Source: Oceanicaulis sp052055585
GTDB taxonomy: Bacteria > Pseudomonadota > Alphaproteobacteria > Caulobacterales > Maricaulaceae
Assembly (NCBI RefSeq): GCF_052055585.1
Contig: NZ_CP170485.1
Location: 248,001-312,000, forward strand
Direction of reading: 5' to 3'
DNA length: 64,000 bases
A program made the position numbers and the translations under genes. A model generated the notes under the pieces. That model saw only the letters and a list, made by a program, of their open reading frames with translations. It did no database searches and was not told where the DNA came from. Below, in pieces: positions 52,421-61,631 of this stretch (within the stretch, counting starts at the first letter, position 1; each line of letters begins with the position of its first letter).

Positions 52421-53551
52421 TTACGCGTCGCCTGTCAGGCTGGGATGGATGACGGCGCCGTCCCGGGTCAGGGCCATGCCCTTGATGATCTCGTCATCCC
52501 AATGGGGCGCGAAAGCGGCGTCTTCGCCCACCAGAAGCGGGAAGAGATTGACGAGGTTCTTGGCCAGAAGCTGGCTTGAATCCGCAGCGAGGCGGGCGGG
52601 CAGATTGGTGAAGCCCGCGATTTTCACGCCATTATGGTCGACGACCTTGTCGGGTTCGGTCAGCTCGCAATTGCCGCCATTGGCCGCGGCGATGTCGATG
52701 ATCACAGAGCCCGGACGCATGCTTTCGACCATGGCTTTGGTGATCAGGCGCGGCGCCGGGCGGCCCGGAATAAGGGCTGTGGTGACCACGATGTCCTGTT
52801 TGGCGATGTGGCTGGCGACCAGCTCGGCCTGCTTGGCTTTATACTCGTCGCTCATTTCCTTGGCGTAGCCGCCCGCGGTCTCGGCTTCCTTGAACTCGTC
52901 ATCCTCGACGGCGACGAATTTCGCGCCCAGCGAGCCCACCTGCTCCTTGGCGGCGGGCCGCACATCGGTGGCGGAAACGACCGCGCCCAGACGGCGGGCG
53001 GTGGCGATGGCCTGAAGGCCCGCCACGCCGGCGCCCATGACGAAGGCCTTGGCGGGCGCGATGGTGCCCGCCGCCGTCATCATCATCGGGAAGGCGCGAC
53101 CATAAAGTTCCGCTGCTTCGATGACGGCGCGATAGCCCGACAGGTTTGACTGGCTCGACAGCGCGTCCATGGCCTGGGCGCGGGTGATGCGGGGCGTGTA
53201 TTCCATGGCCAGCGCATTGACCTTGGCCTCTGCACAAGCCTTGGCGAAATCAACAGCGCCATGCGGTTCAAGCAGGCCGATCACCACGGCGCCGTCTTTT
53301 AAACGTTTGAGGGTTTCGTCATCAGGGCGGCGCACGCAGAACAGGGCGTCGGCGCCTTTGACGGCGTTGGCGCGGGTGGCGAGCTTCGCCCCGGCGGCCT
53401 CATAGGCGGCGTCGGGATAGGCGGCGCGCTCGCCCGCGCCCTTCTGGACCGTGACCTCCGCCCCGGCCTTGATCAGCGCCTTGACGCTGTCCGGCGTGGC
53501 GGCGACCCGGGATTCTCCATCCCGGGTTTCGGCGAGTACGGCGATATGCAT
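52421..53551 (-). CDS. pntAA: NAD(P) transhydrogenase subunit alpha part 1
   Basis: A 376-residue soluble NAD(H)-binding subunit (domain I): AETRDGESRVAATPDSVKAL near the start, MGAGVAGLQAIATARRLGA (about 172-190) and the mobile-loop DEYKAKQAELVASHI region. It is the first gene of the operon. The 60-base gap to pntAB has no terminator. It resembles alanine dehydrogenase, but the length and neighbours settle the call. Confidence 0.95.
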   Translation of the reverse strand: MHIAVLAETRDGESRVAATPDSVKALIKAGAEVTVQKGAGERAAYPDAAYEAAGAKLATRANAVKGADALFCVRRPDDETLKRLKDGAVVIGLLEPHGAVDFAKACAEAKVNALAMEYTPRITRAQAMDALSSQSNLSGYRAVIEAAELYGRAFPMMMTAAGTIAPAKAFVMGAGVAGLQAIATARRLGAVVSATDVRPAAKEQVGSLGAKFVAVEDDEFKEAETAGGYAKEMSDEYKAKQAELVASHIAKQDIVVTTALIPGRPAPRLITKAMVESMRPGSVIIDIAAANGGNCELTEPDKVVDHNGVKIAGFTNLPARLAADSSQLLAKNLVNLFPLLVGEDAAFAPHWDDEIIKGMALTRDGAVIHPSLTGDA

Positions 53552-53690
53552 AAAAAACCCCGTCTTCCGGCATTAACGTTGTGCGCAGTCTGCGACAAAC
53601 GTCTAACGCCGGAAAGGGGTAAACTGGCTTGTACGGACAAAAGACCGTTCAACAGGGGGTGAGCCTGCTGTGAGCCGAGCAGAAACGCTC

Positions 53691-53981
53691 TTAGGCCAGA
53701 AGGGTGACCAGGCCGCCAATGATGAAGCCGATGATGGCCAGCACCACCAGGGTCGCCCAGTAGCCTGCGCCCTGCTTCATGAAGACGCCGCCCAGACCGC
53801 CAACGATGGCGGCGGTGAACATGGCGGTCAGCCAATGAAAATGAGCGCCGAAGACCAGGATCACGCACAGCAGCGTGGTGACCACGACCAGCGTGGAATA
53901 CACCGACACGCCGATAAAGCCGTCAAAGGAAGCTTTATGCTCGGAGATATCCATGTCTCCGCGGATGTATTCTTCAGCCAT
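53691..53981 (-). CDS. aa3-type cytochrome c oxidase subunit IV-like protein
   Basis: A 96-residue membrane protein. DISEHKASFDGFIGVS (about 10-25) is the signature of the bacterial aa3 oxidase subunit IV. Usually the protein is about 50 residues with one helix; here two or three helices follow (VYSTLVVVTTLLCVILVF, then two Gly-rich segments), so it is a longer form. GTGAGGACC precedes the ATG. No other oxidase gene is in view; its stop lies 139 bases from pntAA. Confidence 0.78.
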   Translation of the reverse strand: MAEEYIRGDMDISEHKASFDGFIGVSVYSTLVVVTTLLCVILVFGAHFHWLTAMFTAAIVGGLGGVFMKQGAGYWATLVVLAIIGFIIGGLVTLLA

Positions 53982-54061
53982 GATGGTCCTCACCTGAAAA
54001 GAAGTCTTCTGAGCGCGGCACATATCACGCTCCTCGCGATCCGCCAAGACGGTGTGCTCGT

Positions 54062-54997
54062 CTAGACTGGCCGCTTCGCCCAGCCCTCGATCAGCGCATC
54101 CAGCGCCGCGGTGACGGCGATCGGGTCATCCAGGATCAGATGATGCTGGGTGTTCGGTATGCTGACGAAGGGCGAACGAGTGAAGACGGACTTCATGTAA
54201 TCCCAGGTCTCCGCCCCCATCAGGACCGAATGCTCGCCACGGATAAACGCCAGCGGGCATTTCAGATTCGCCGCCGCCGCTTCGGGATCGCGACGGTGAT
54301 AGGTCAGTTTGGCCCACAGGTCCGGATCAAACAGCCATGTATAGCCGCCCTCGACCTGTTTCAGGCTGCCGCGCGCGATGTGGTCGATGATCCAGAGGTT
54401 CTCGCACTCTTGTTCCGGCAGCAGGCGGAAGCGTTCCAGCGCGGCGGGCAGATCGGCATAGGTGCGGCCGCCCCGACGGGGCGGGCTGCCTTCGCGTTGC
54501 TTTTCAGGTTTGCGAATCGGGCTGTCGAGAATGATCGCCGCCGCCAGTTGCTCACCCATGACGGTCGAAGCCTGCAAGGTGACGAAGCCGCCAAAGGAAT
54601 GGCCGATCATGATCGGTTTTCCGGCCTCGCATGCGCCGCCCTCTTCCGCCGCGACCAGCATATCTGCGGCGTGGTCATCCATGGTGTAGACCTCGCGCCA
54701 GCCGCTTTCGCCCATGCCGGCGAGGTCTGCGGCGACAACGCGGCGACCGCCGCCTTCGCGCGCCAGATAGGGGCCCAGCGCGTCCCACCAGCCTTTATGG
54801 GCCGTACCGCCATGCACCAGCAAAAGCCCTGGCTTGCCGCGCTCGCCCCAGGCCTTCCAGGCCAGCTTTGTGCCCTCGCGCTCGGCGAAGCCGGTTTCGA
54901 CGGCGGTGTCTTGCGCTGTGTTGAACCAGTCCGGGGCGGTCACGGGCTCGCCCTTGAAGGGGGCGAGAGGCGGGGGCATGCGGTCAGCTTTGGTCAT
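54062..54997 (-). CDS. Alpha/beta hydrolase
   Basis: A 311-residue alpha/beta hydrolase. The oxyanion HGGTAHKGWWD (about 60-70), nucleophile GHSFGGFV (about 127-134), an Asp/Glu region at FIRGEHSVLM and His in NTQHHLILDD are visible. There is no signal peptide. The substrate is unknown. AAGGTCCC precedes the ATG. Confidence 0.87.
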   Translation of the reverse strand: MTKADRMPPPLAPFKGEPVTAPDWFNTAQDTAVETGFAEREGTKLAWKAWGERGKPGLLLVHGGTAHKGWWDALGPYLAREGGGRRVVAADLAGMGESGWREVYTMDDHAADMLVAAEEGGACEAGKPIMIGHSFGGFVTLQASTVMGEQLAAAIILDSPIRKPEKQREGSPPRRGGRTYADLPAALERFRLLPEQECENLWIIDHIARGSLKQVEGGYTWLFDPDLWAKLTYHRRDPEAAAANLKCPLAFIRGEHSVLMGAETWDYMKSVFTRSPFVSIPNTQHHLILDDPIAVTAALDALIEGWAKRPV

Positions 54998-55085
54998 GAT
55001 GGGACCTTGGGACTCTTATACTTAGGAGCTTCAGGGGTAGACCGTCGTTAGCCGACCCGTCAAACGCCTGAGTCTCACCTGAACC

Positions 55086-55100
55086 TTAAGACAAGGCTAA
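55086..55100 (+). promoter_or_regulatory. Possible CtrA-like box upstream of the NtrC-type regulator
   Basis: TTAA-N7-CTAA matches the CtrA consensus TTAA-N7-TTAA at seven of eight positions. The spacer from 54998 to 55277 (280 bases) holds nothing else I can name. Chance matches of this kind are common. Confidence 0.3.
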
Positions 55101-55277
55101 CCCTCTATTTACCCTAACAATTTCTGAGTCGCGTCTACACCTCATCTTTACGCCGGGTGTCCCATAAAGGGTCACACAACAGGTGGGAGGGCGGTTCGGA
55201 CCGGCACGGGGAAAACCTCGGTCGGTCCGCGCAAAGGATCGCCCCGAAAATAAAGCGACCGAAAAGGCGTGGGTGTG

Positions 55278-56774
55278 ATGGCCAAGACCGTATTGATCGT
55301 TGATGACGATCCGACTCAGCGTCGCCTGATGCAGGCGGTTCTGGAAAAACAGGGGCATCTGGCGGAGACCGCCGAAGATGGGGAGGCCGGCCTCGAGCGC
55401 GTCAAGCGCGGCGGGGTGGATGTGGTCATGCTCGACATGGTCATGCCCGGCATGGATGGCATTGAGACGCTGGAAGCGATCAAGGCCCGCAATCCCGATC
55501 TGCCAGTGATCGTGCTGACTGCGCACGGCGGCATTGAGACTGTCGTCAAGGCGATGCGCGCAGGCGCAGTGGACTTCTTTGTGAAGCCTGCAAGCCCGGA
55601 ACGTATCGCGGTGTCGATCCGCAACGCCCTGAAGGTCAAAGACCTTTCCGGCGAAGTGACGCGCCTGAAAAAGAAGACCAGCGGTGCGCTAGGCTTCTCT
55701 GACATGATCGCCGGCGCTCCGGCCATGCGTCAGGTGGTGCGTCTGGGTGAGCGGGCGGCCAAGTCCAACATTCCGATCCTGATCACGGGCGAAAGCGGCG
55801 TGGGCAAGGAATTGGTGGCGCGCGCTATTGCGGCGGGCTCTGACCGGGCCGGTCGTCCCTTCGTGGCGGTGAACTGCGGCGCGATCCCCGAGAACCTCGT
55901 GGAATCCACCCTGTTCGGTCACGAGAAGGGCTCGTTCACGGGCGCTGTGGCCAAGCATCTGGGTAAATTCCAGGAAGCCGATGGCGGCACGCTGTTCCTT
56001 GACGAGATTGGCGAGCTGCCCCTCGACATGCAGGTCAAACTGCTGCGCGCGCTTCAGGAAGGCGAAGTGGACCCGGTGGGTTCCAAGCGCCCGGTGAAAG
56101 TGGATGTTCGCATTGTCTCCGCGACCAACCGCGATCTCGCCGAACAGGTGAAGACCGGCGCCTTCCGCGAAGACCTGTTCTATCGCCTGAACGTGTTCCC
56201 GATCGAGGTGCCGTCCCTGAAAGAGCGGACTGAAGACATTCCGGCTCTGGTGCGCCATTTCATTGCGCGCTTCAACGCCCAGGAAGGCAAGTCCGTGCTC
56301 GACGCCACGGCGGAGACCATGCACATGCTCGCCAGCCATGACTGGAAAGGCAATGTGCGCCAGCTTGAGAACTCGGTGTTCCGCGCGGTGGTCCTGTCTG
56401 ACAGCGATTATCTGACCGAAGAGGATTTCCCGCAGATCTCGGGTCTCGCCCCGACCCTGCGTGATGCGCCTGCTCCGTCGGTCGCCCCGGCCCAGCCGGT
56501 TGCAAATGCGGTTTCGGCCTTGCCAGCAGAGCAGTTTGAAGGTGCAGCTCCGAACGGCGCCGAGGAAGACCATCTTGCGGTCGATATTCTCGACGAGGGC
56601 GGTCATCTGCGCTCGCTGGAGAGCATTGAACGCGATCTGATCGCCTTCGCCATCGAGACCTATTCGGGCCGCATGGCCGAGGTCGCCCGGCGTCTGGGCG
56701 TGGGTCGCTCCACGCTTTACCGCAAGGTGCGTGAATACGATCTCGACGTGGACAATTTCCGCGAAGCGGGCTGA
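55278..56774 (+). CDS. Sigma-54-dependent response regulator (NtrC type)
   Basis: A 498-residue regulator. Receiver domain 1-115 with Asp53 in MLDMVMPG and a Lys near 102; AAA+ domain about 145-385 with GESGVGKE Walker A, GSFTGA (sigma-54 contact loop, usual GAFTGA), GGTLFLDEIGELPL Walker B; C-terminal Fis-like helix-turn-helix (about 460-490, RRLGVGRSTLYRKVREY). It activates sigma-54 promoters when phosphorylated. The cognate kinase is not adjacent. ATG 55278 is chosen; a GTG at 55269 is possible. Confidence 0.92.
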   Translation: MAKTVLIVDDDPTQRRLMQAVLEKQGHLAETAEDGEAGLERVKRGGVDVVMLDMVMPGMDGIETLEAIKARNPDLPVIVLTAHGGIETVVKAMRAGAVDFFVKPASPERIAVSIRNALKVKDLSGEVTRLKKKTSGALGFSDMIAGAPAMRQVVRLGERAAKSNIPILITGESGVGKELVARAIAAGSDRAGRPFVAVNCGAIPENLVESTLFGHEKGSFTGAVAKHLGKFQEADGGTLFLDEIGELPLDMQVKLLRALQEGEVDPVGSKRPVKVDVRIVSATNRDLAEQVKTGAFREDLFYRLNVFPIEVPSLKERTEDIPALVRHFIARFNAQEGKSVLDATAETMHMLASHDWKGNVRQLENSVFRAVVLSDSDYLTEEDFPQISGLAPTLRDAPAPSVAPAQPVANAVSALPAEQFEGAAPNGAEEDHLAVDILDEGGHLRSLESIERDLIAFAIETYSGRMAEVARRLGVGRSTLYRKVREYDLDVDNFREAG

Positions 56775-56826
56775 TCGATCACGGCTGGACGCTCAGTACG
56801 GCGTCCAGGTTTTGAGCCAAAACTTC

Positions 56827-56862
56827 ATCGCGGTTCAGGCGTTCAGCCTGGACCGCGATTTG
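56827..56862 (+). terminator. Stem-loop after the sigma-54 regulator
   Basis: A 14-bp near-perfect stem (56827-56840 with 56846-56859, one G-T pair, loop GTTCA) followed by a weak T-rich TTTGTTGTT. It is a likely terminator of the regulator. Confidence 0.65.
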
Positions 56863-56996
56863 TTGTTGGATGCGGGCTTTCCCCAAGGTGGCGTCCTTGG
56901 TCTGATGCTATGCGATAACGAATGGACTTGGCCTGAGCCTCAGTGACAATGCGACCGATAAGTGGGCCGAATGGCCCCTCGCAGAAGGAGGACTGC

Positions 56997-57389
56997 ATGT
57001 TCAATCACATCATGGTCGGCTCGAACGATATCGAGCGGTCCAAGCGCTTTTACGACGCCGTTCTGGGCGTTCTGGGCGCAGGCGAGCCTGTGCGCAATGA
57101 AGCGCCGACCGGTCATATCCGCCTGTTCTACATCCATGATGGGAACGTCTTCTGCGTCAGCGAGCCGATTGACGGTCAAGCCGCGACGGCCGGGAATGGC
57201 GGCACGATCGGCTTCAAATGCCAATCCTTTGAGCAACTGAAAGAGTTCCACGATGTGGCGGTCGCTCATGGCGGCAGGTCCATCGAGGACCCGCCCGGCC
57301 TGCGTCAGGGCTCGCTGGGGGCGATCAATCTTGCCTATGTACGTGATCCGGACGGCCACAAGCTCTGCGCCATCCACCGCGTGGGCTAG
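56997..57389 (+). CDS. VOC (glyoxalase/bleomycin resistance) family protein
   Basis: A 130-residue two-module VOC protein: MVGSNDIERSKRFYDAVLG (about 6-24) and AYVRDPDGHKLCAI at the end, with metal-binding His and Glu-like positions. These bind small molecules or isomerise thioesters; the substrate is unknown. AAGGAGG precedes the ATG. A terminator follows directly. Confidence 0.87.
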   Translation: MFNHIMVGSNDIERSKRFYDAVLGVLGAGEPVRNEAPTGHIRLFYIHDGNVFCVSEPIDGQAATAGNGGTIGFKCQSFEQLKEFHDVAVAHGGRSIEDPPGLRQGSLGAINLAYVRDPDGHKLCAIHRVG

Positions 57390-57398
57390 GAGTTTTGG

Positions 57399-57424
57399 AA
57401 AGGCGGGCGAGAGCCCGCCTTTTT
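57399..57424 (+). terminator. Terminator of the VOC gene
   Basis: Ten-bp stem AAAGGCGGGC with GCCCGCCTTT, loop GAGA, then TT and C. It starts ten bases after the stop. Confidence 0.87.
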
Positions 57425-57445
57425 CATTCGCGTCGAGACGCGGAG

Positions 57446-58051
57446 CTAGTCTTTCCCGCCGTCGATCACCCGGAAGCCGCGCCGCGGCGGGGTAGGCGGT
57501 TCGGACGGCGGGTCTGACGGCGCCTCATCCGTCACAGGCGCCTCTGGCGTCTCGATCACCTCTGGCGTGAAGCCCTTGCGCACGAGGCCGGACTTGCGCA
57601 GCTCCTGCACCGGGTCGGGCGCAGCGTCCTCGACAGGGGCGATGACATCTTCATGGATGTCGCGATCGCGGGAGCGGCGCTCAGGCCCCTTGCGCTTGAA
57701 GCCTGAGCCCTTGGTCTTGAAGCTCGACCCGCCGCCACGCGAGAAGCCCTTGGGCGCCTTGCCCTTGGCCTTCTTCTCGATTTCCTTGAGCTTGGCGAGC
57801 TGGAGCGTGGACAGCGCCTCGCCGTCAGCGCCCAGCGACGGGTCGGCATAGGCCGAGCCGAACGTGTTCAGGCGCTCCTCGATAGAGCTCATGAACTCGT
57901 CCTCCCAGTCAGTCAGCTCGATCCGGGCGGCTTCAGCGGCGTCGGGATTGTCGTCTTCAGCCTTGGCGATGGCGCGCTCGACGGCGGCCTTGGCCCGGCG
58001 GATGCGGGCCAGGGCCTTGCGGGTCGACTTGTCATCAACCTCACGCGCCAT
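57446..58051 (-). CDS. Hypothetical protein, gapR operon partner
   Basis: A 201-residue protein I do not recognise. The N-terminal half (1-95) is helical and charged (TRKALARIRRAKAAVERAIA). The middle (about 96-130) is Lys/Arg/Gly-rich, with KGFSRGGGSSFKTKGSGFK, looking disordered and nucleic-acid-binding. The C-terminal tail is Pro/Glu-rich. It begins eight bases after the gapR stop, so it is in an operon with a nucleoid protein. AAGG precedes the ATG. Confidence 0.75.
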   Translation of the reverse strand: MAREVDDKSTRKALARIRRAKAAVERAIAKAEDDNPDAAEAARIELTDWEDEFMSSIEERLNTFGSAYADPSLGADGEALSTLQLAKLKEIEKKAKGKAPKGFSRGGGSSFKTKGSGFKRKGPERRSRDRDIHEDVIAPVEDAAPDPVQELRKSGLVRKGFTPEVIETPEAPVTDEAPSDPPSEPPTPPRRGFRVIDGGKD

Positions 58052-58059
58052 GACGAGCC

Positions 58060-58344
58060 TTAGTGTTCGCCGACCGCGCCCAGATACAGCTCCAGAAGCG
58101 CTTCCATTTCCTGGCGCTCATGGGCGTCCTGTTTGCGCAGGGAGATCACCTTGCGCAGCACCTTGGTGTCATAGCCCATGGATTTGGCTTCGGCGTAGAC
58201 TTCCTTGATGTCGGCGGCGACGCCGGCCTTGTCTTCTTCAAGACGCTCGATGCGGGCCACAAGCGCGCGGAGCTGGTCGCGGGCGGCGGCGCCGATGGCG
58301 TCAGATTCGTCTTTCTCGGGGGTCGAGGCGGCAAAGTCGGCCAT
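58060..58344 (-). CDS. gapR: Nucleoid-associated protein GapR (DUF2312)
   Basis: A 94-residue helical protein: DQLRALVARIERLEEDKAGV, then DIKEVYAEAKSMGYDTKVLRKVISLRK is the DUF2312 core. Caulobacter GapR binds AT-rich and overtwisted DNA ahead of polymerases and aids topoisomerase. AGGAGACC precedes the ATG. The longer frame to 58662 has no support. It heads a two-gene unit with the hypothetical basic protein. Confidence 0.93.
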   Translation of the reverse strand: MADFAASTPEKDESDAIGAAARDQLRALVARIERLEEDKAGVAADIKEVYAEAKSMGYDTKVLRKVISLRKQDAHERQEMEALLELYLGAVGEH

Positions 58345-58516
58345 GAAGGTCTCCTGGCGGGGATTTACGATCTTGCCCTCATCGATAGGCGAGCAGGGCG
58401 GGGCGGGGCAAGCCGGTCGTGACGCGTAAAGCCGATCTGATGCAGACGCGTTGCATGCTTTCCTTATCCCCGAAGAGTCTTTAGAGCCCTTGCCAGCACG
58501 AAACAGGAGACCTTGC

Positions 58517-59392
58517 ATGACCACGCTCTGGCGCCTTGAAGCGCGCGGCCCGATGGCGATCATTCGCGCAGCGAATGAGCGTCTGGACGCGGCCCTTGAA
58601 CCCCTGCCGGTCAGCTGGTCCATGTTCGAGGACGGCTCGCCGGAAGCGGGCCGCATCGACATCCTGTTTGATCATGAGCCCGACGCAGAGGCCTTCGCCA
58701 TCGAGGCCGGTCTTGAGCATGAGTATGTGGAAATCCTGTTCGGCCCGCTGCCGGATGAAGACTGGATCGCCATGTCGCTGGAAGGCTTGCCGAGCGTCGA
58801 GGCGGGCCGCTTCCTGGTGTATGGCGAGCACACCTCGTCAGACCTGAGCGAGGGTCAGATCGGTTTGTGGATCGAAGCCGGCCCGGCTTTCGGCACCGGC
58901 CATCACGGCACCACCAAGGGCTGTCTGGAAGCGCTCGACCGGATCGACCAGTCCGGCTTCCATCCCAAAACCGTTCTGGATCTCGGGACCGGCACGGGCC
59001 TTCTGGCCATCGCGGCGGCGAAAATCTGGTCTGATTGCGAGATCCTCGCCACCGATATCGATGAGGAATCCGTCATCGAGACGGTGGAGAACACCGCCAA
59101 GAACAATGTCAAACCTCGCATCGAGGCGGTGACGGCTGACGGCTTCCACCATCCGGTGTTCGACGGCGCGAAATTCGAGCTGATCTTCGCCAATATTCTG
59201 GCGGGCCCGCTGATCACGCTGGCGCCGGAAATCGCGGCCCGGCTTGAAGCCGGCGGTCGGATCATCCTGTCGGGGCTTCTGGAAGAGCAGTCTGAAAAGG
59301 TCGAGGCGGCCTATGACGCAGAAGGTCTGACGCTGATCGACAAGGCGATCCTGGATGGCTGGGCGACGCTTGTGTACGCCAGCAAGGCCTAG
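58517..59392 (+). CDS. prmA: Ribosomal protein L11 methyltransferase
   Basis: A 291-residue PrmA. The N-terminal substrate-binding part is about 1-100. GPAFGTGHHGTTKGCLEAL, then the SAM-binding VLDLGTGTGLLAIAAAK (about 155-171) and FANILAGPL (the NPP-like NIL motif) identify it. It trimethylates ribosomal protein L11. AGGAGA precedes ATG 58517. A terminator follows. Confidence 0.93.
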   Translation: MTTLWRLEARGPMAIIRAANERLDAALEPLPVSWSMFEDGSPEAGRIDILFDHEPDAEAFAIEAGLEHEYVEILFGPLPDEDWIAMSLEGLPSVEAGRFLVYGEHTSSDLSEGQIGLWIEAGPAFGTGHHGTTKGCLEALDRIDQSGFHPKTVLDLGTGTGLLAIAAAKIWSDCEILATDIDEESVIETVENTAKNNVKPRIEAVTADGFHHPVFDGAKFELIFANILAGPLITLAPEIAARLEAGGRIILSGLLEEQSEKVEAAYDAEGLTLIDKAILDGWATLVYASKA

Positions 59393-59403
59393 GCCCATAA
59401 AGA

Positions 59404-59440
59404 AAAAGCGCGCCAGCTGTGAGGCCTGGCGCGCTTTTAA
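59404..59440 (+). terminator. Terminator of prmA
   Basis: A 13-bp stem (59404-59416 with 59426-59438), T4 at the end of the right arm. It starts 12 bases after the prmA stop and has As on the other side, so it may also serve the small minus-strand gene. Confidence 0.87.
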
Positions 59441-59461
59441 CAAAGCCGGAGAGAGATCGGC

Positions 59462-59620
59462 TTAGAGTTTGCGGACGCGATCGGCGAGGCCGATTTTCTC
59501 GAACAGCGAGTTGGCGTCGGTGTTGCGCGGACGGGCGCGTACGCCTGCCGTTTCCGCGCGGCGCGTGGAGCGCAGGCCGTCGCAGGCGTTCAGGCGAAGA
59601 TGAGCGTCATGATGGAACAT
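59462..59620 (-). CDS. Small hypothetical protein
   Basis: A possible 52-residue basic protein, rich in Arg and Asn. GGGAG nine bases before the ATG and a terminator after it support it. I do not recognise it. The C-terminal part reads SLFEKIGLADRVRKL. The longer frame to 59722 is less likely. It may be a false call. Confidence 0.45.
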   Translation of the reverse strand: MFHHDAHLRLNACDGLRSTRRAETAGVRARPRNTDANSLFEKIGLADRVRKL

Positions 59621-59795
59621 GGCGGGGCTCCCAAAGGGCGTGAATTTCGTGAGCCCGGATATGGCCTTGAACGTTTTGTTTAGCCATATCCAATCGCGCA
59701 GGTCCGCTCTGCGTTTCTGCAAGGCGGGCGGCGTCGCTGCTCACTGTCGCACAGATGAGATTGATAAGGCGATGGCGCGAGCCTAGCTTGTGCGC

Positions 59796-61631
59796 ATGAC
59801 CCATCAGATCCAGCAGTTTCACGTGAAGGGCGGGCCTCAATACGGGCGCGACAACCTTCCCAAGCTCCGCGCCAGCCTGGCCCAAGCCGGTCTGGACGGT
59901 TTCCTGATCCCGCACGAGGACGAGTACAATAACGAGTACTTGCCTGCGAACGCCGAACGTCTGGCCTGGGCCACCGGTTTCACCGGGTCCGCCGGCGCTG
60001 CGGCGGTGCTCGGCGACAAGGCCGCGGTTTTCGTGGATGGTCGCTATACCGAGCAGGTCAAATCCCAGGTCGATAACAGCCTCTATGATTATGAGGACCT
60101 GGTGAAGACCGGCATGGCGGGCTGGATCCGCAAGACCGCCAAGCCGGGCCAGGTGATCGGCTATGATCCGCGCCTGCACTCTCCGGACGCGCTCGCCAGG
60201 CTTCAGGAAGCCGCTGACAAGACCGGCGCCAAGCTGGTTGCGGTCGAGACCAACCCGATTGACGCCGCCTGGGAAGACCGTCCCGCCGCGCCGATGGCGG
60301 CTGTGCACCCCCAGCCGCTGGACGTTGCGGGCGAGGCCCATGGCGACAAGCGCAAGCGCATTGGCGCGGATGTGAAGGAAGATGGCGCGGACGCCGCCGT
60401 GATCACCGATCCGGCTTCCATCGCCTGGCTGTTCAATATTCGCGGCGGCGATGTGGCGTGCACGCCCCTGCCGCTGTCCTCGGCCATTCTCGAGCCATCC
60501 GGTCAGGCCACGCTGTTCATCAATGAAGCCAAGCTGACCGACGCGACCCGCAGCCATCTCGGGAATGAAGTCGCGATCCGGCCCGAAACCGAATTCGCCG
60601 ACGGTCTGAAAGCACTGTCCGGCAAGACCGTCCGCGTCGATCCGGCCACCGCATCTGTCTGGGTGGTCCAGCAGCTTGAAGGCGCGGACGCGAAGGTTCA
60701 GCGCAAGTCTGATCCGGTGGCGTTGCCCAAGGCGTGCAAGAACCCGGTCGAGGTGGAAGGCAGCCGTCAGGCGCATATCCGCGACGGCGCGGCCATTGTG
60801 CGTTTCCTGCACTGGCTCGATACCGAAGCCCAGTCCGGCGAGATGGACGAGATCCGCGCGGCGATGAAGCTGGAAGAGTTCCGGCACATGTCGCCCCAGC
60901 TCAAGGACATCTCTTTCGAGACGATTTCTGCGGCGGGCCCGAACGGCGCCTTCCCGCACTATCGGGTGAACACGGACTCCAATCGCAAGCTGAAGCAGGG
61001 CTCGCTGTTCCTCGTGGATTCCGGCGGCCAGTATCCCGACGGCACGACCGACATCACCCGCACGGTTCCCATTGGCGAGCCGACCGCGCAGATGCGTCGC
61101 CACTTCACCCTGGTGCTCAAGGGTCATATCGCCCTGTCACGCATCCGCTTCCCTGAAGGCACGTCGGGCCATGCGCTGGATGCGCTGGCGCGTCAGCCGC
61201 TGTGGATGGCGGGGCTCGATTACGATCACGGCACCGGTCACGGCGTGGGCAGCTATCTGGGCGTTCACGAAGGCCCGCAGCGCATTTCCAAGGCGCCGAA
61301 CGCCATTGCGCTTGAAACCGGCATGATCGTCTCCAACGAGCCGGGTTATTATCAGGTGGGCGATTACGGCATCCGCATCGAGAACCTGCAGGTGGTTACG
61401 CCCGCCGAGCCGGTTCCGGGCGGCAATCGCTCCATGCACGGGTTTGAGACCCTGACCATGGCGCCGATGCACCGGGCGCTGGTGGATGTGTCCTTGCTCG
61501 ACAAGGACGAGCTGGTGTGGCTCGACGCCTACCACGCCGATGTGCGCAAGAAGGTTCTGCCGCTGCTCGATGGCGAGGCGGCGAGCTGGCTGGTGAAGGC
61601 CTGCGAACCCTTCCTGAACGCCACGCCCTGA
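59796..61631 (+). CDS. Xaa-Pro aminopeptidase (aminopeptidase P, M24B)
   Basis: A 611-residue three-domain APP1-like enzyme. Two creatinase-like N-terminal domains (about 1-310) precede the M24 domain. Metal ligands: VDSGGQYPDGTTDITRTV (two Asp), GTGHGVGSYLGVHEGP (His), VSNEPGYY (Glu) and IRIENLQVV (Glu). It removes an N-terminal residue before proline. The long form is like human XPNPEP1, longer than E. coli PepP. GTG 59790 is the alternative start. The next gene starts at its stop (TGATG). Confidence 0.93.
   Translation: MTHQIQQFHVKGGPQYGRDNLPKLRASLAQAGLDGFLIPHEDEYNNEYLPANAERLAWATGFTGSAGAAAVLGDKAAVFVDGRYTEQVKSQVDNSLYDYEDLVKTGMAGWIRKTAKPGQVIGYDPRLHSPDALARLQEAADKTGAKLVAVETNPIDAAWEDRPAAPMAAVHPQPLDVAGEAHGDKRKRIGADVKEDGADAAVITDPASIAWLFNIRGGDVACTPLPLSSAILEPSGQATLFINEAKLTDATRSHLGNEVAIRPETEFADGLKALSGKTVRVDPATASVWVVQQLEGADAKVQRKSDPVALPKACKNPVEVEGSRQAHIRDGAAIVRFLHWLDTEAQSGEMDEIRAAMKLEEFRHMSPQLKDISFETISAAGPNGAFPHYRVNTDSNRKLKQGSLFLVDSGGQYPDGTTDITRTVPIGEPTAQMRRHFTLVLKGHIALSRIRFPEGTSGHALDALARQPLWMAGLDYDHGTGHGVGSYLGVHEGPQRISKAPNAIALETGMIVSNEPGYYQVGDYGIRIENLQVVTPAEPVPGGNRSMHGFETLTMAPMHRALVDVSLLDKDELVWLDAYHADVRKKVLPLLDGEAASWLVKACEPFLNATP

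Noticed and set aside
59607..61127. 506-codon minus-strand open frame opposite the aminopeptidase
   Set aside because: It is antisense to a complete M24 enzyme and shows only compositional bias.
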